From NCBI GenBank assembly GCA_019426215.1, contig CM033401.1, forward strand, positions 15,629,134 through 15,693,133: 64,000 nucleotides of DNA. Reading direction: 5' to 3'. Shown piece after piece: positions 1 through 11,611 of this stretch; position 1 is the stretch's first letter, and every line of letters begins with the position of its first letter. Source of the DNA: Buddleja alternifolia (lineage: Eukaryota; Streptophyta; Magnoliopsida; Lamiales; Scrophulariaceae). A program made the translations under genes and the position numbers. A model generated the notes under the pieces. That model was given only the letters and a program-made list of their open reading frames with translations, was not told where the DNA came from and ran no database searches.

Positions 1-370
1 AAACAAGTGGTGATCAAGCACTCATAAGCATTAAATACAACAAATTGAACACATAGCATGCCAAGCAATAATAAAAAACATAAATTTATAAACGATAATT
101 CATAGTTTGCCTTCACACGGCCTTAGTCAAACAAATTTAGTTCATGATAGAAAAGAAAGAGAAATAACAATCTTCAAAAGACATGTTCAATGAACTAATC
201 TCAAAAGAAAGTGAAAAGCTCCCTATTACAATCTTGATTTTCTCGTTGTTGCTTGAATTCTCCGTTTTCGTAGACAAATTCGGAGTCTTCAAGCTTTTCT
301 CTTGCTTCCCTAGGGTTTTCTCCCAATTCTTCTGTTGTAAAAAGTGTCTCTCAAAAATTGACTTAACACC

Positions 371-380
371 CTATTTATAG
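371..380 (-). promoter_or_regulatory. TATA box of LTR Z
   Basis: The minus strand reads CTATAAATAG. It lies just downstream of three palindromes, in the same arrangement as the TATA box of LTR X. It is a probable pol II core promoter, called from position and motif only. Confidence 0.6.
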
Positions 381-398
381 ATTACTGTACGCGGACGG

Positions 399-480
399 GA
401 TGTTGCGGCATCGAAGTCGGGATGCTGCAGCATCAACATTTCTCTCGCGCAGCCGTTTTACACTGTGATGCTGCGGCATC
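399..480. repeat. Three 14-bp palindromic motifs in LTR Z
   Basis: GATGCTGCAGCATC at 421-434 is a perfect 14-bp palindrome. Near-copies lie at 399-412 (GATGTTGCGGCATC) and 467-480 (GATGCTGCGGCATC). All three lie within about 100 bp upstream of the minus-strand TATA box. They could be protein-binding dyads or RNA hairpins. The function is not known. Confidence 0.75.
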
Positions 481-675
481 ACAGGTTTGTCGATTTTTTC
501 TTGACTCTACACCTAATACACATAAATAAAACAAATCAAGGTATAATGTGGGATAGAATTTACTAGAAAACGAGCCAAATCCAAGAAAAGAGGCGCCCAA
601 AAAGGCGTAAAATACTAGCTTATCATATGCAGACTAAGGTAGACTAAGGATAGTAACAAGAAAATTGGCGACAAT

Positions 676-1203
676 ATGCCGCGGGTAGCTCGGTCACATG
701 GGTGGCCGGCATCTCAGGTGTCACCGACGGAGATCCCACCCCTCGCTATAAGGGCATATGAGATTTCATGTGAGCTGCCATCGTCGGATGCCGGCAGAAG
801 CAAGGGGTACGCCGTTCAGGAAGGTTTTGAGACACAAAGCATCTCGTTCGGAGTTCGAGATCTGGAAAGTGGGATCCCCTCCCGGAACGAAGCTTTAGTG
901 ATCTCTACCACTATTGCAGATTCCTAGGTGTGCAAAATCCTAATTGACAGTGGAAGCTCCGCAGATATCATCTTTTCTGACGCTTTCAACAGGCTGTCCA
1001 TTGGACAGGCCAATGTCCCAGCAGTGAAAACCCAACTTGTCGTCTTCACAGGTGACACAATAGACGCTTAAGGGGAGGTGACCTTGCCGCTGTCCTTGGG
1101 CACATTCCCTAAACGTATTACCCGAGAGGTGAAGTTTCTGGTAGTTAAAGCCCCCTCCGAGTATAGTGCTACACTAAGGAGGCCGAGCTTAAACCTCTTT
1201 TGA
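676..1203 (+). pseudogene. gag-pol junction and aspartic protease of the Tat element (broken)
   Basis: The frame from 676 leads into a stretch typical of the Tat protease N-terminus (ISFGVRDLE followed by ALVIS). A stop near 925 is followed in the same frame by LIDSGSSADI, the retropepsin active site D-S-G with the catalytic Asp codon at 946-948. Further stops occur near 1068 and 1200. The protein would have cut the Gag-Pol polyprotein inside virus-like particles. As it stands it cannot be translated through, so I call it a pseudogene. Confidence 0.75.
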
Positions 1204-1220
1204 GTTGTTATCTCCACGTT

Positions 1221-2836
1221 TTACCTTAAACTCAAGTTCCCTACTCCCAGCGGAACGGGGGAGGTCGCAGGGGACAAGCGACTGGCGAGAGAATACTGCT
1301 TCAATGCACTCAATAGGAAGCGAAGCGACCTGGGTCCTATGGCCGGACCACAATTAATAGAAATTGACATAGTGTCACATGCGGAAGGTGAATTAACTAA
1401 GGCTTGGGAAGATGACAGAAACACCCGGGGGGAGGCAGTCGAAAGCCTGGAGATGATTGAGTTAGTACCGGGCCATCCCAGGAAAGCCGCAAAGGTCAGC
1501 GCTACCTTGGGACCCATCTTTGAAGGGGAGCTGACACGCTTCTTACAGGGTAACACCGACGTGTTTTCTTGGGACATGGCTGACATGGAGGGGATTGACC
1601 CCCGGATCATGACTCATCACTTAAACACATATCCCGATGCCCGTCTTGTGGAGCAACGCAAAAGGACTATGGGGAGAGAAAGAAGTTTGGCTGCTAAGGA
1701 AGAGGTTGAGAATTTACTAGCGGCCGGGTATATAAGGCTTATGCACTACCCGGAGTGGCTGGCCAATTTCGTGCTGGTGGTGAAGCCCAATGGCAAATGG
1801 AGGATGTGTGTAGATTTTACGGATCTGAACAAGGCATGCCCTGAGGACTCCTATCCTCTCCCCCGAATAGATGACTTGATAGATTCTACCACCAGATGTG
1901 AGATGTTGACCTTCCTGGACGCAAGGCAATGATATAATCAAATTCCTTTGGCACCAGACGACCAGGAGAAGACTAGTTTTATTACTGACCAGGGGACATT
2001 CTGCTATAACGTCATGTCTTTCGGGCTGAAGAATGCGGGGACGACCTATCAAAGGCTGGTCAATAAGATGTTCGAAGCACAATTAGGAAGGAACATGGAG
2101 GCATGCATAGATGATATGCTAGTCAAAAGTAAACGGGAAGCAGACCACGTGCGAGACCTACATGAATGCTTTGGAGTACTCAAACATTACAAGCTAAAGC
2201 TCAACCCGGCCAAGTGCACCTTCGGAGTATGTGGAGGGAAATTCCTAGGGTTCATGATAAGCGAGAGAGGAATAGAAGCTAATCCAGAAAAGATCAGGGC
2301 CATACTGGAGTTGGCACCCCCTAGATCCAAGAAAGAAGTGTAAGAGCTGATGGGGCGAGCGGCAACCTTCAATAGGTTCATTTTGCAGTCAGCTGATAAG
2401 GGATTGCCATTTTTTAAGGCTAGCAAAAGACTTTGAGTGGGATACGCAGTGTCAGGTGGCATTTGAGAAATTAAAGGAATATTTAATCTCCCCGCCATTG
2501 CTCACTAAACCTGTTGATGGAGAGACTCTTTACCTGTACCTAGCAGTGACCCGTGAGGCGGTCAGCGCGGTGCTGGTCCGAGATGACAATGGGGATCATA
2601 AGCCCATGTACTATATCAGTCGCCTACTACGAGCGGCTGAGCAAAGATACCCTCTCATCGAGAAGTTGGCCCTAGCTCTAGTAGTGGCTGCAAGAAAGTC
2701 ACGACCTTAATTCCAATCGCATCCCGTGGTGGTACTTACTAATCATCCCTTGAAGAGAATATTGTCGAGCCTAGACGTGTCGGGACGAATGGTCAAAAGG
2801 GTAGTAGAACTTAGCGAGCATGGCATAGAATGTTGG
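1221..2836 (+). pseudogene. Reverse transcriptase and RNase H of the Tat element (broken)
   Basis: The open frame 1339-1932 holds the RT fingers (WRMCVDFTDLNKACPEDSYP). A TGA at 1930-1932 stands where the family has the Gly of GYNQI. The palm continues at 1948-2343. The catalytic box reads CIDD (2104-2115) in place of the usual YVDD. A TAA at 2341 probably comes from CAA. The RNase H part follows at 2456-2710 and the RT connection runs to about 2830, where a solo LTR cuts the codon series after HGIE. The enzyme would copy element RNA into cDNA, but this copy is dead. Confidence 0.85.
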
Positions 2837-5800
2837 GTTGGGTAATCCCCGGGGTAGGTTAGCACAACATGTTAGGAAATTTCATGTTAGATGTTTTGAT
2901 GATGACAAGATAGGATTTTATGTTAGACCCCAAAAAGAATGTAAGTTTATTTTTTCATAGAACTTATATATAAGCGTTCGAAAGTTTGTAATTTTATTTA
3001 GGCTTGTAATTTTTATCTTTGTAGAATTTAGACTAAGTACTAGATACCAAATCGTTAATAGAATTCTAGGTGAGTTTATTAGAGATGAGGTTGAAGATCA
3101 GCGTCTAACGACAAATAAAGATAAAGTTCTGTTCTTAGCATCTGTCAAACGCTAAAGGACTGTTTCAAGTCTTATGAATCAAGCGCTCAAAGTACTACAG
3201 CGATCAAGGATCAGATTCACCTGAAATAAATTCTCAAATCATGAAGGACTTAAATGCATTCATTCAACGGACATTTATTTCCAACGAAAAATAAATTCAA
3301 ATGCATTAAATGCCTGATAAGTGCATTAAATGTGATAAGCTATTATGACTTGTAGACAAACTACCATTTGACTAGACTGTCAGATTTCAGAGTTCAAAAC
3401 CCGCTTCTGTCCAATCGGAACCAGCAAGATTTCAGGAATGTCAGAGAAAAGGCAGATTCACGCGCTACGTGAAAGGCACGCAATTACATATATCCAACGG
3501 ACAAATCCCAAGAAATTACGTATAAATACCCGATCTCAGAAAACCCTAAACATAGAGATACACGTACATACACAAGAAAGTCAAAAATCAACTGAAATTC
3601 TCTCTCTAGAAAAAGCTTAGAAAACCCATAGCCAAAACTCTTCCAAGCTTTTTACATACATTCCAGATAGTCATAGATATCTTAAACATCTTCAAAGAAG
3701 AACCATACACTATTATTGAGATATCCTAAGTTGTTTGAACTTTCTAAAATCAAACAAACCCGTGACCAAAACCTTCAACATCTTCTGTCTGTGTGAAAAA
3801 GTTGTTAACTCTACAAGCAGTATTTCTGAGTGAGAGAAGCTTGTTGGTGAAGATCTTCATTGGTGCTGAAATCTGTGTGATCAAGGAGCCCAAGATCATC
3901 ATCCCCTCCTCTATTTTGTAGAAGCCTCTGTGTGATCCTTCGATTATCAACTTAGTGGAATTCCTCCAAGTGTTCAAGGAGAAGAAGGACGTAGCTAGGA
4001 TTACACCACCAAGTGAACCTTACAAATTCTTGTGTTATTTACCATTTTATTGTCTTACTTTACATTACATAATCTATTTTGAAAAAGACAAGAAAATTGA
4101 CTAAGCGACTATTTGACATAAATGAATGCTAAAACTTTAAAAAGCATTTCCGCTGTGCTAACCCTGATTAAGCAATCTAAGCGTTGCCCCTACTTTGGTA
4201 AATTGCTAAAATCACTAAGTCTAAGTTATCTTTACTGTTGCGCTTGACCCAAGCGCTCAGCTCACTAAGCGTTCTAATCCTTAAAAGTGATACGAATTTT
4301 TGAAGTCGAAAAAAGACTTCAGGTTCTATTCAGCCCCCTCCTTCTAGACCCTTTTGTATGCCACTTGAGACAAATACAACGGAATTTAAAAATTTTAGTA
4401 ATCCTACCCCGAAACAGGATTAATGGCCGGTTTAATGAAACTAATAACAACGAGAAAAACTAACTACGCGAATACCTTTCGCGCTTTTTCCCTTGTACAA
4501 GTTTCTGATCTTTTCAACCCGAACAAATACTCCCTTGATCGAATCTCCAAGAAAAACCGTCGGCCTCCTCAAAAACCTCAAGCGTCGACTTGTTTCTTTG
4601 TATCTTTAAGTGATCCAATTGTCTCGCCTCTAAGATGTATCCACACCTCCGTATAGTTCCCAATAATTATATTTGGTGCTAGCCAATATAATTATTCTAG
4701 ATCTAATCTAGGCTTAATATATGAAGGTAGGAATATTTGTGAAAGGTTAATCTCAACACATGAGCAAAACCTTGTCAAGAAATAAATAGTGAGGGGCGAG
4801 TTTTTGGCAAAACAAGAAGACAAAAATTTCTTTCTTTTCTTCTATGTAGTGTACGAAAATTTGCTCCAAAAATTCTAAGTGTGTGTGTTTCTCTTAACAC
4901 ACATATTTATAGAGAGACTTCTAGGTTTAGTTTACTTGGAAGTCAAGATGAAATCAAATCTCCAAGATTTGATTTTTATCTATTCCTAGTCAAACTCAAT
5001 TAAGGAGTTTCCTAAAAACAAGAAACTTAGCTTTCAAGCTAACTTGTTTCCTTTCTCTCTCATAAATATTACCTTGATTCCAATTTGATCAAGACTTGGA
5101 GAGGAATTAAATCCCTCCTAATTTTCATCCACTATGGCAGCCCCTCATAGTCATGGAATCCAAAATTTTTATCCAACTTGATTTAATTTTTGACTTCTTA
5201 TTTAATTAAATAGTCCAATCATATAATTAAATATTCCATAATAATTAAAGTCCAACTCTAATTATTATTTCCATTTATTTCATTAATTTTATTTAATTTT
5301 TGACTTTCTCTACTAATTAAATAAAACCCTTGGACTTTACTTAGTCCATTAATTAATTAATCATACTTGATTAATTAAATAGTCTAATTGATCTCCAACC
5401 AATTAATTAATATTCCTCTTTAGGCAAGCACTAGACTTTCTTAATTTCACCTCAACTTCCAAAGTTGATTAATCATATCCTTTAAGCAGGAATATCAGGA
5501 GTAAGTGTGTGACCCCATAGGCTCGTTCATGTTCCAGTAGTAAGTACACTTTCCAAAAGTCTCATTGTACCTTTCTATATTTAGAAAGTACTAGATTAAA
5601 TCCTCCTTGATTTAATCAGACCATGTATCATTTCCCAAAATATCATGGTACCTACAAATCAAGGTTACTGTCTAGCAACGGGCCACGAAGACCTAGACAC
5701 AAACGATGTTAAGATACTCAAGATCCTCAACCTATCATAACCACGATCCTCGCATAAGTAAGATCCTTCCATCATATTTTTCGGATTGGAATCTCAAGTA

Positions 5801-6586
5801 ATGGCTTAGTCGAAACTCTTACGACCCAATCACTATGTATCCTTTATTGCATGATATTGATTCATGCAATCCAAATGAGGAAACACTCCACCTCTTTGGA
5901 TTGCCATACTTTGGCTAAAGATTCCTTGAATCGATTTGTTTAAGCAATTACATAGGAAACGTCTGATTTGCTAAGTCAGTGATGGATCTCATCTTGGTCT
6001 CTCATGTACTTTGACACATAATCACATTATACCCAAGATATCCCATATCACGACTCGCGATGGAATCATGAGATAAATCAAAGTATAATCGACTATGCTC
6101 AAAGTGACAATGGAACCTCAGGTCCCAAGGATTACTCTTATGCCTATGTGATTATAAGAAATTCCATATTCAATAACCATTTTATGAATTTCCTGGCGGG
6201 GTTGTTCAGTTCACTCATTATCCAAATGAGAACCCTCGTGCACATCTATGCCTATGGAACGAGGCATGTTCTCTAAGAACTATGTACATAAGCAAGTCCT
6301 TTGAGTCTTTTGTCAATATTGCTATTTCTTGACAGGCTTATCTCGGACTTGGAACCTTTTAAGAATCACGACCTTAGAGACATATCCCATCATCATCAAT
6401 CCCGATGTCCTATGATGTCCCATAGTCATGTGTGATTCAAGGGACTTCATTCTAAGCATATAATAATTTAAAAACAAAGAATGCCATAATATAATTGACT
6501 TCATTCATTAGAAAAAATTGTCTCTATAAAGTTTATTACACAGTAAATGGTGCCCAAAAGTGGCGCACCGGGCACGTACTCTATCA
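2831..6586 (-). mobile_element. Copia-type solo LTR in the Tat pol gene (itself interrupted)
   Basis: It begins TGTTGGGTTGGG and ends CTCTATCA on the + strand. Both ends resemble those of the minus-strand copia LTRs at 17083 and 32164. It is flanked by TAGAA (2826-2830) and TAAAA (6587-6591), a 5-bp target duplication with one mismatch. Removing it restores the Tat reading frame exactly: HGIE runs into YRRRPAIK. There is no internal region, so it is a solo LTR formed by LTR-LTR recombination. Its own length is about 2.2 kb, excluding the inner insertion at 2870-4375. Orientation is inferred from the related full element. Confidence 0.8.
2870..4375 (+). mobile_element. SIRE-family solo LTR nested in the copia solo LTR
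   Basis: It starts TGTTAGGAAATTTC, as does the 3' LTR at 60999, and follows that LTR to the end motif 'tatgccacttg'. A TATA box lies at 3521-3528. The 3' terminus is diverged and lacks a clean CCAACA. The pentamer ACAAC occurs on both sides (2864-2868 and 4376-4380) and is the likely target duplication, though the exact end (4372 or 4375) is uncertain. No PBS or gag follows, so it is a solo LTR. Confidence 0.8.
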
Positions 6587-6591
6587 TAAAA

Positions 6592-7070
6592 TATCGAAGA
6601 AGACCAGCCATCAAAGTACAAGTGTTAGCCGACTTTGCCGCCGAGATGTTGGAGGAAGAAGCTGGCTGTTCTCTACCTACATGGACACTGTTCGTAGATG
6701 GGTCTTCCACCAGCATAGGTAGTGGAGCGGGGATGATAATCGAGAGTCCCCAAGGAGACAAATTGGAATACGCCATAAGGTTTGGATTTCATGCCTCGAA
6801 CAATGAAGCTGAGTATGAAGCACTATTGGTTGGAGCCAAACTAGCACTAGCTGCAGGAGCAAGGAAGATAATAGCATACACCGATTCACAACTAGTAGTC
6901 AACCAAGTGAACGGAGTGTATGAATCTAAAGAAGAAAGGATGGTTCAGTACTTAGCTCTCGTTCAAAAAATGAGGGAGCATTTTGAAGAATTTGATCTAA
7001 GGGAAGTCCTGAGGTCTGAAAATGAAGCTGCTGACTAGCTGGCAAAGCTGGTAAGCTCTATAGTCTCCAT
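6592..7070 (+). pseudogene. Second (archaeal-type) RNase H domain of the Tat element
   Basis: The frame continues the interrupted pol with YRRRPAIKVQVLADFAAEM. It then has the RNase H core: FVDGSS, then NNEAEYEALL, then YTDSQLVVNQV, then NEAAD. These carry the acidic residues D, E and D of the family. A TAG after NEAAD (about 7036-7038) stands where the family has a sense codon before LAKL. A second RNase H-like domain after the RT RNase H is known for Tat elements. The 163-codon open part is one of the better preserved domains of this element. Confidence 0.85.
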
Positions 7071-8335
7071 AAAAAATTGGAAGGTAACCTTCATTACCTC
7101 TGAGAAATTGAAAGTTGAAAAGGGAGGCCTAGAGGTGCTATGCAGGCAGACAGAGGAACCCATCTGGAAGGATGAGATGGTGGACTATTTGATGGCAGCA
7201 AGCCTACCCAATGATCCCAAGCAAGCTCGGAGCGTTAGAGTGAGATCTGCGAGATTTGTGATGGTAGATGGCAAACAATAGAAGCGAGGTTTCTCACAGC
7301 CCTACCTGAAGTGTCTAACCCCCGCTAGAGCCAACTATGTACTGTGCGAGATACATGAGGGATGTTGCGGTAATCACTTAGGGGACAAGGCGCTAGCAGC
7401 TGAGACACTAAGGCAGGGACACTTTTGCCCTACGATGCTTAAAGATGCTTAAGACTTAGTGTAAAAATGCAGAAAAAAGCACATGCCCATTTGATATGTG
7501 GGGGCTCGATATAGTAGAGCATTTCCCCTTGGCCACAGGTCAAAGAAAGTTTCTGTTAGTCGCCATCGACTATTTCACCAAATGGGGTGGAGGCTGAACC
7601 GCTAGCCAAAATATTTGAGAAAGAAGTAATGAAGTTCTTATTGAAGAATATCATCACATGTTTTGGGATCCCACGTTCCTTAGTATCAGAAAACGGCACC
7701 CAATTCCAAGGGGCGAAGCTGAGGGAATGGTGCCAGGAGCTTAACATTAAGCAACACTTTACTTTTGTAAGCAACCCACAAGCTAATGGTCAAACGAAGG
7801 TAACGAACTGCACTATACTGCAACACCTAAAGACTAAGCTTGGAGGAGCGAAAGGTAGTTGGGCAGACGAAATTTCCTCGGTACTATGGTCATATCGAAC
7901 CACTCTCAGGTTGGCGCCGGGGAGACCCCTTTCAACTTAGTGTTTGGAAATGAGGCCATAACCCCTATGGAAATCGGAGAAAAGAGTCTGAGGATAAGCC
8001 AATACAACCTCACTCATAATGAGCAGCGCCGTAGGGAGAGCTTGGATTTCATCGCTGAAGTCAGAGATGAATTCGCCGCGAGAATTGGTAAGTATAAGGC
8101 AAGGATGGCACGAGCGTATAACTGCCAAGTACGCCCCTGAGGCTTCCTGGTAGGAGACTTGGTGCTCAGAAGGAAAGAAGCCACTGGTCCTGTTTGAAAG
8201 CTGGAGGCCAAATGGGAAGGTCCGTAGGGGGTAAGTGAGAGAGGTAGTAGGCCATGGCACCTACAAATTAATGACCGCAGGGGGTAAAGAGGTACCACGA
8301 ACATGGAGTATATCTAACCTAAAAAGGTATTTTAC
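7071..8335 (+). pseudogene. Integrase of the Tat element (broken, catalytic residues replaced)
   Basis: The zinc-binding part is seen near 7320-7480 (HEGCCGNH, then a degraded Cys pair), with stops inside. The catalytic core begins at WGLDIVE (first Asp codon 7508-7510). A 1-nt insertion in a G run near 7585 shifts the frame to the open stretch 7587-7940. The second Asp is Glu (SENGTQF, codon 7689-7691) and the catalytic Glu is Lys (NGQTK, codon 7797-7799). Another shift moves to frame 7859-8140, and the C-terminal GDLVLRRKEA box follows with stops. The product would insert cDNA into the genome, and this copy cannot. Confidence 0.85.
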
Positions 8336-9154
8336 TTAATAAATTTTATGCACATTGACTGATTGTCTCTATGACTGTTAGTAATGTTTTAAGAAATACA
8401 TTCGAGTGCTCGTAGCACCCCCTTCCTATGTTGATATATTTTTCATAAATGAATGCTTGCACTTTCCACCCATAAATGTGGGACTAAGCTTCCACTAGAG
8501 GCGATAAGCAAAATCTAATATTTGCGACCCCACTTGAGGTCAATAAGGGGTGGCACCGCAAAAGTTCCCCGAGTTTTCAAATACTCGAACGAGGATGGGC
8601 CACCCCATAATCCCTCCAATAATATTGAGATAGGTTGAGGACCTATAGAAGGTCTCCCTGTTCCCTTTAAGATTCTGGAATGAGATTATATAAACTAAAC
8701 GAACTTGAGGTGACCACGCCCCCGTTAAAATACAACAGCGATTCACACTAAGGATGCCACTCATTGGCACCTAACATTGGCCTTCAGTAACTCCAAGGAA
8801 TGGGGGGCACCGGTGATCACAGTGAATTAGCTGATGACTGTTCAATAAGGCACAACGTGCCACGAAATAAACACCGCCCTAATGTCATGCTTCGATCATA
8901 CACTACTTAGCTACTCACTCCCAAACATGATCAACATATTAGGGAGTAGGGGGTCAGGGGGTAGCAGATATCATAGGGCATGAGAACTCATAGGGAATCA
9001 CAAGAATAGTTAGAGCAAAACTACTATTTAAAAAGAACTACTTAAAAAAGTCAGTTGCATAAACTTCAAGTAAACATGGTCTTGGAGACCACAAATAGTC
9101 AAAGACCAAAACACCAGCTAAAAATAAAGCCAGTTATACTACGCATAGAACTAG
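8336..9154. other. 3' untranslated region of the Tat element
   Basis: This stretch between the end of integrase and the antisense gene has no convincing reading frame. It is less AT-rich than the LTR insertions. Long non-coding 3' regions are usual in Tat elements. Confidence 0.55.
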
Positions 9155-9622
9155 CTACCCTGAAGGGGCGCCGCCGCTATGTCTCTTGGCAGGGAGCGCA
9201 ACATCCTCATCACTATCATCTGCTATCCCCCCATAAACCCATAAGAAATCATCAGGGGGATAACGACCACTTTCCCGAAGCACCTGACGACATTGACGAA
9301 CCATCTTGCCCATAAACCTAATGGCAAGGTCGCGCGGCTGACTGTTGCACTCATTAGAAAATTCAGCGCTAGCCATGAACTCCTTCACCGCTGTTTCTTC
9401 AGCATCAGCCAAAACTTGTTTGCCGGCTGAGGAGCCTAGGAAGCTTCGACCACTCGAGGCCTCCTCTTTGAGGTCCTTAATGATGGCCTTATGCTTTACT
9501 TCCCAGTCCTGGGCTACAGCTTCCACCAGAGGGCATTTGGAAAGAAGTTTGTCATTTTTCTTTGAACAATCCTCTAGCTTCTTCTCAAAATGCTCATACC
9601 TCTGACGGAGGTGATGAGAAAA

Positions 9623-9719
9623 CTGGATCAGTTGAAACGACAAGAAGAAGGGAACTCAAAAAAGAGGGTCGCCCGTTATAAATGATAAAATAAAAATACG
9701 ATATCACAATCAAACTCAC
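9623..9719 (-). other. Intron of the antisense gene (97 bp)
   Basis: The minus strand reads CTG|GTGAGT at the donor (9719) and ATCCAG|TTTTCT at the acceptor. Splicing is phase 0 and joins the frame ending GESL to FSHHLRQRYEHF. The intervening 97 bp is T-rich. Both the consensus sites and the preserved frame support it. Confidence 0.65.
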
Positions 9720-10176
9720 CAGGCTCTCGCCGGCAAAAATTTCCTCGTCTATGTGATCAGCCGGCAGCATGTGCAAACGCCAAGAATCATAGTCAATCAC
9801 AGCTGGCCTCACCAACTTCCAGGGGGTGACCATGTCATCTGTGTCCCCGAAGAACTGAACGGTGGGGTCACGATTCGCCCCAAAGTTGAATAGCCCTTTG
9901 CCCCGACCAGGGGTGCCATGGCTGGCAAGAGAAACATGTCGACAATGTATGTAAGTTTGGAAGAGTGGCCCTGCACCCTCGCTGGGCCTCCCTCCTCCAT
10001 CGGTGCCTTCCCCTTGGGACCTTTTGAAAAATGCCCCACAGAAGGGCCTTGGGGACCCTTAGCAGTAATCCCTGCCATCAGAAAATTGAAGTCCAAAGAG
10101 ACTGGCTCGTTGGTGGGGGGTGAAGGAGCAGGCACCTCCTAGGCAGCGCCTTTGCCTTTCGAGGGCTGCCTCGAAC

Positions 10177-10292
10177 CTGAAATAAATTACCCCAACAGGT
10201 ATGTTAGAGAGTTAGATTCTTGCCATCGCTCGTGAACATATAAATATCAAAGACAACAAGTACAATACCAAGGTATGGAGAAAGCAAATTAC
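10177..10292 (-). other. Intron of the antisense gene (116 bp)
   Basis: The donor is GGAG|GTAATT at 10292 and the acceptor is TTTCAG|GTTCGAGG. Splicing after the first base of a codon joins EVYRG to GSRQPSKGKG and stays in the frame of the downstream 9809-10135 block. A TAG shortly afterwards looks like a later mutation. Confidence 0.55.
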
Positions 10293-11369
10293 CTCCGCGG
10301 TATACCTCCCGAATGTCATACCTAGTCTTAAACAGCCTCGTCTCCAGAAAGTCCAAGCGTAACTGCTCATTGGTGTTTGTGACTTTCTGGCGGGCAACTT
10401 TATCGCACCACTGTTTGGGGGAGAGAATGGGCAAGCTCTGGATGGGGAAGTGAAAGAACTTGGTCTTCCAATTGCCATTGGAGCTTATTTTTCCTTCTAG
10501 AAATTGGTAGGGGGATGTCGGGTAGAAATGCACGAACGGACCCCCCGAACTTAGCCGAACATTAAACAAGGCCTGGAAGGCCTCAAGGCTCACGGTCAAT
10601 CCAAAATCCCTAAAGCGCCGAGTGAAACCCTCGAATTGGGCAAAGCTGTTGAGCGACAGCTGGCTAATACTCACCTGGTAGTAGGTCAGTATCATTACTA
10701 ACAAGGGGTCGCACAAAAAAGAAAATCCCATGCGAAAATACTTAAGAATAGGGTAGCATAACCCTTCGAAGGGTTCATAATATGGTTGTCTGGCCGGGGT
10801 TTCACCACCCTGAGATCCGATGGGAACTGCTTGGAAAACGTCTTCAGCTCGCTATCAGTGATAGTTGAGGAACAACTAGTTATGTCAATCTTGCGATCCC
10901 GAGTTGACCTTCCTTTTCGGGGCTCCTCTTTCCATTCACCACGTTCACGGTAGTCATCACCTAGAGACACCAAGTCCTCACCATCTGAACTCCCGTCTGG
11001 GCGTCAACGACAATGTTCTTGCAACATCTGTCAAGAAACGAGGGTTAGATACTCAAGCAAAGTATGCAGTGCACAGTACATGATAATAAAAAAATGAGAG
11101 CAATGGCCAGGAAAGAAACCCCCGGCATAACCAAGAAGTTCCGGGAGCCTTACGGCTCGTCGCGAGGCGTTGGTCGCCATTCGCACCGGTGCGTAACGAC
11201 AAGCGCCCCGAGGGTCTGGAAGGCGTAATTTGTTTGATCTATTCACCGTGGGCATGCTCCAAAGCTCAATCATGCGACAGATAAAAAGAAATTTTTTTAA
11301 GAAATAGATTCTAGATGGAGGACTTAAGGGACATGAAGAGAGATATTTACCTTTGGTACTTTTAGCCAT

Positions 11370-11611
11370 GAGGTGAGGAGAGCTTCCTAGGGAATTTCTC
11401 TCTCTTTTCAAAAGGAGTTCTCAAGAGTTGAAAAAGCTAGTAAGAGGTGAAAAGTGAAAGACATTTCTCACCTACTCCCTATTAATAGAAAGGTAGGTAG
11501 GGAAAGCTTAATACCTCCATCCCAGTCCAAATAGAATTGTATAGCACCACACGTGGAGACCTTCATACTCCCAGGGTTAAACTTCGGAGTAAACTCGGGA
11601 GTAGGGGCATA
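11370..11611 (+). other. Spacer and polypurine tract before the Tat 3' LTR
   Basis: No gene is seen in this stretch. The last bases (about 11598-11610, GGAGTAGGGGCAT) are purine-rich and touch the LTR start TGATGTG, so they are the likely plus-strand primer site. Confidence 0.6.

Larger units (their letters stand above)
1..625 (-). mobile_element. Athila-like LTR 'Z', partial, inserted in the Tat gypsy element
   Basis: Read on the minus strand, this begins TGATAAG at 625, as do the other Athila-like LTRs of the window (36689, 50136). It then shows short palindromes (399-480), a TATA box (371-380) and a segment near 90-150 that matches the 'actaaggcc' region downstream of TATA in LTR X. The LTR runs off the left edge, so its 3' end is unseen. 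To the right of 625 there is no polypurine tract, so this is either a 5' LTR or a solo LTR. The flanking sequence belongs to the Tat element, which Z therefore interrupts. Family assignment rests on similarity to X and Y only. The short open frame at 183-380 lies inside the LTR and is not considered a gene. Confidence 0.7.
9155..11369 (-). pseudogene. Antisense accessory gene with gypsy-type transposase domain (Transposase_28-like), intron-containing
   Basis: The gene runs opposite to gag-pol between integrase and the 3' LTR. An ATG at 11369 opens a short exon (MAKSTK). The conserved domain lies at 10204-10973 in two frames joined by one indel near 10730: GYATLFLS, MGFSFLCDPLL, then SLEAFQALFNV, then LEGKISSNGNWK. 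This pattern matches the 'putative gypsy type transposon' domain family (Pfam Transposase_28). A linker follows (9720-10176), then a C-terminal coiled coil (RQRYEHFEKKLEDCSKKNDK) and an acidic tail ending at 9155. A TAG near 10140 and frame changes near 9900 break it. The function of these antisense genes in Tat elements is unknown. The family call is from memory of the motif. Confidence 0.65.

Noticed and set aside
9055..9605. + strand frames 9055-9315 and 9345-9605
   Set aside because: They are shadows of the antisense gene, whose minus-strand product has coiled-coil character and splice sites.
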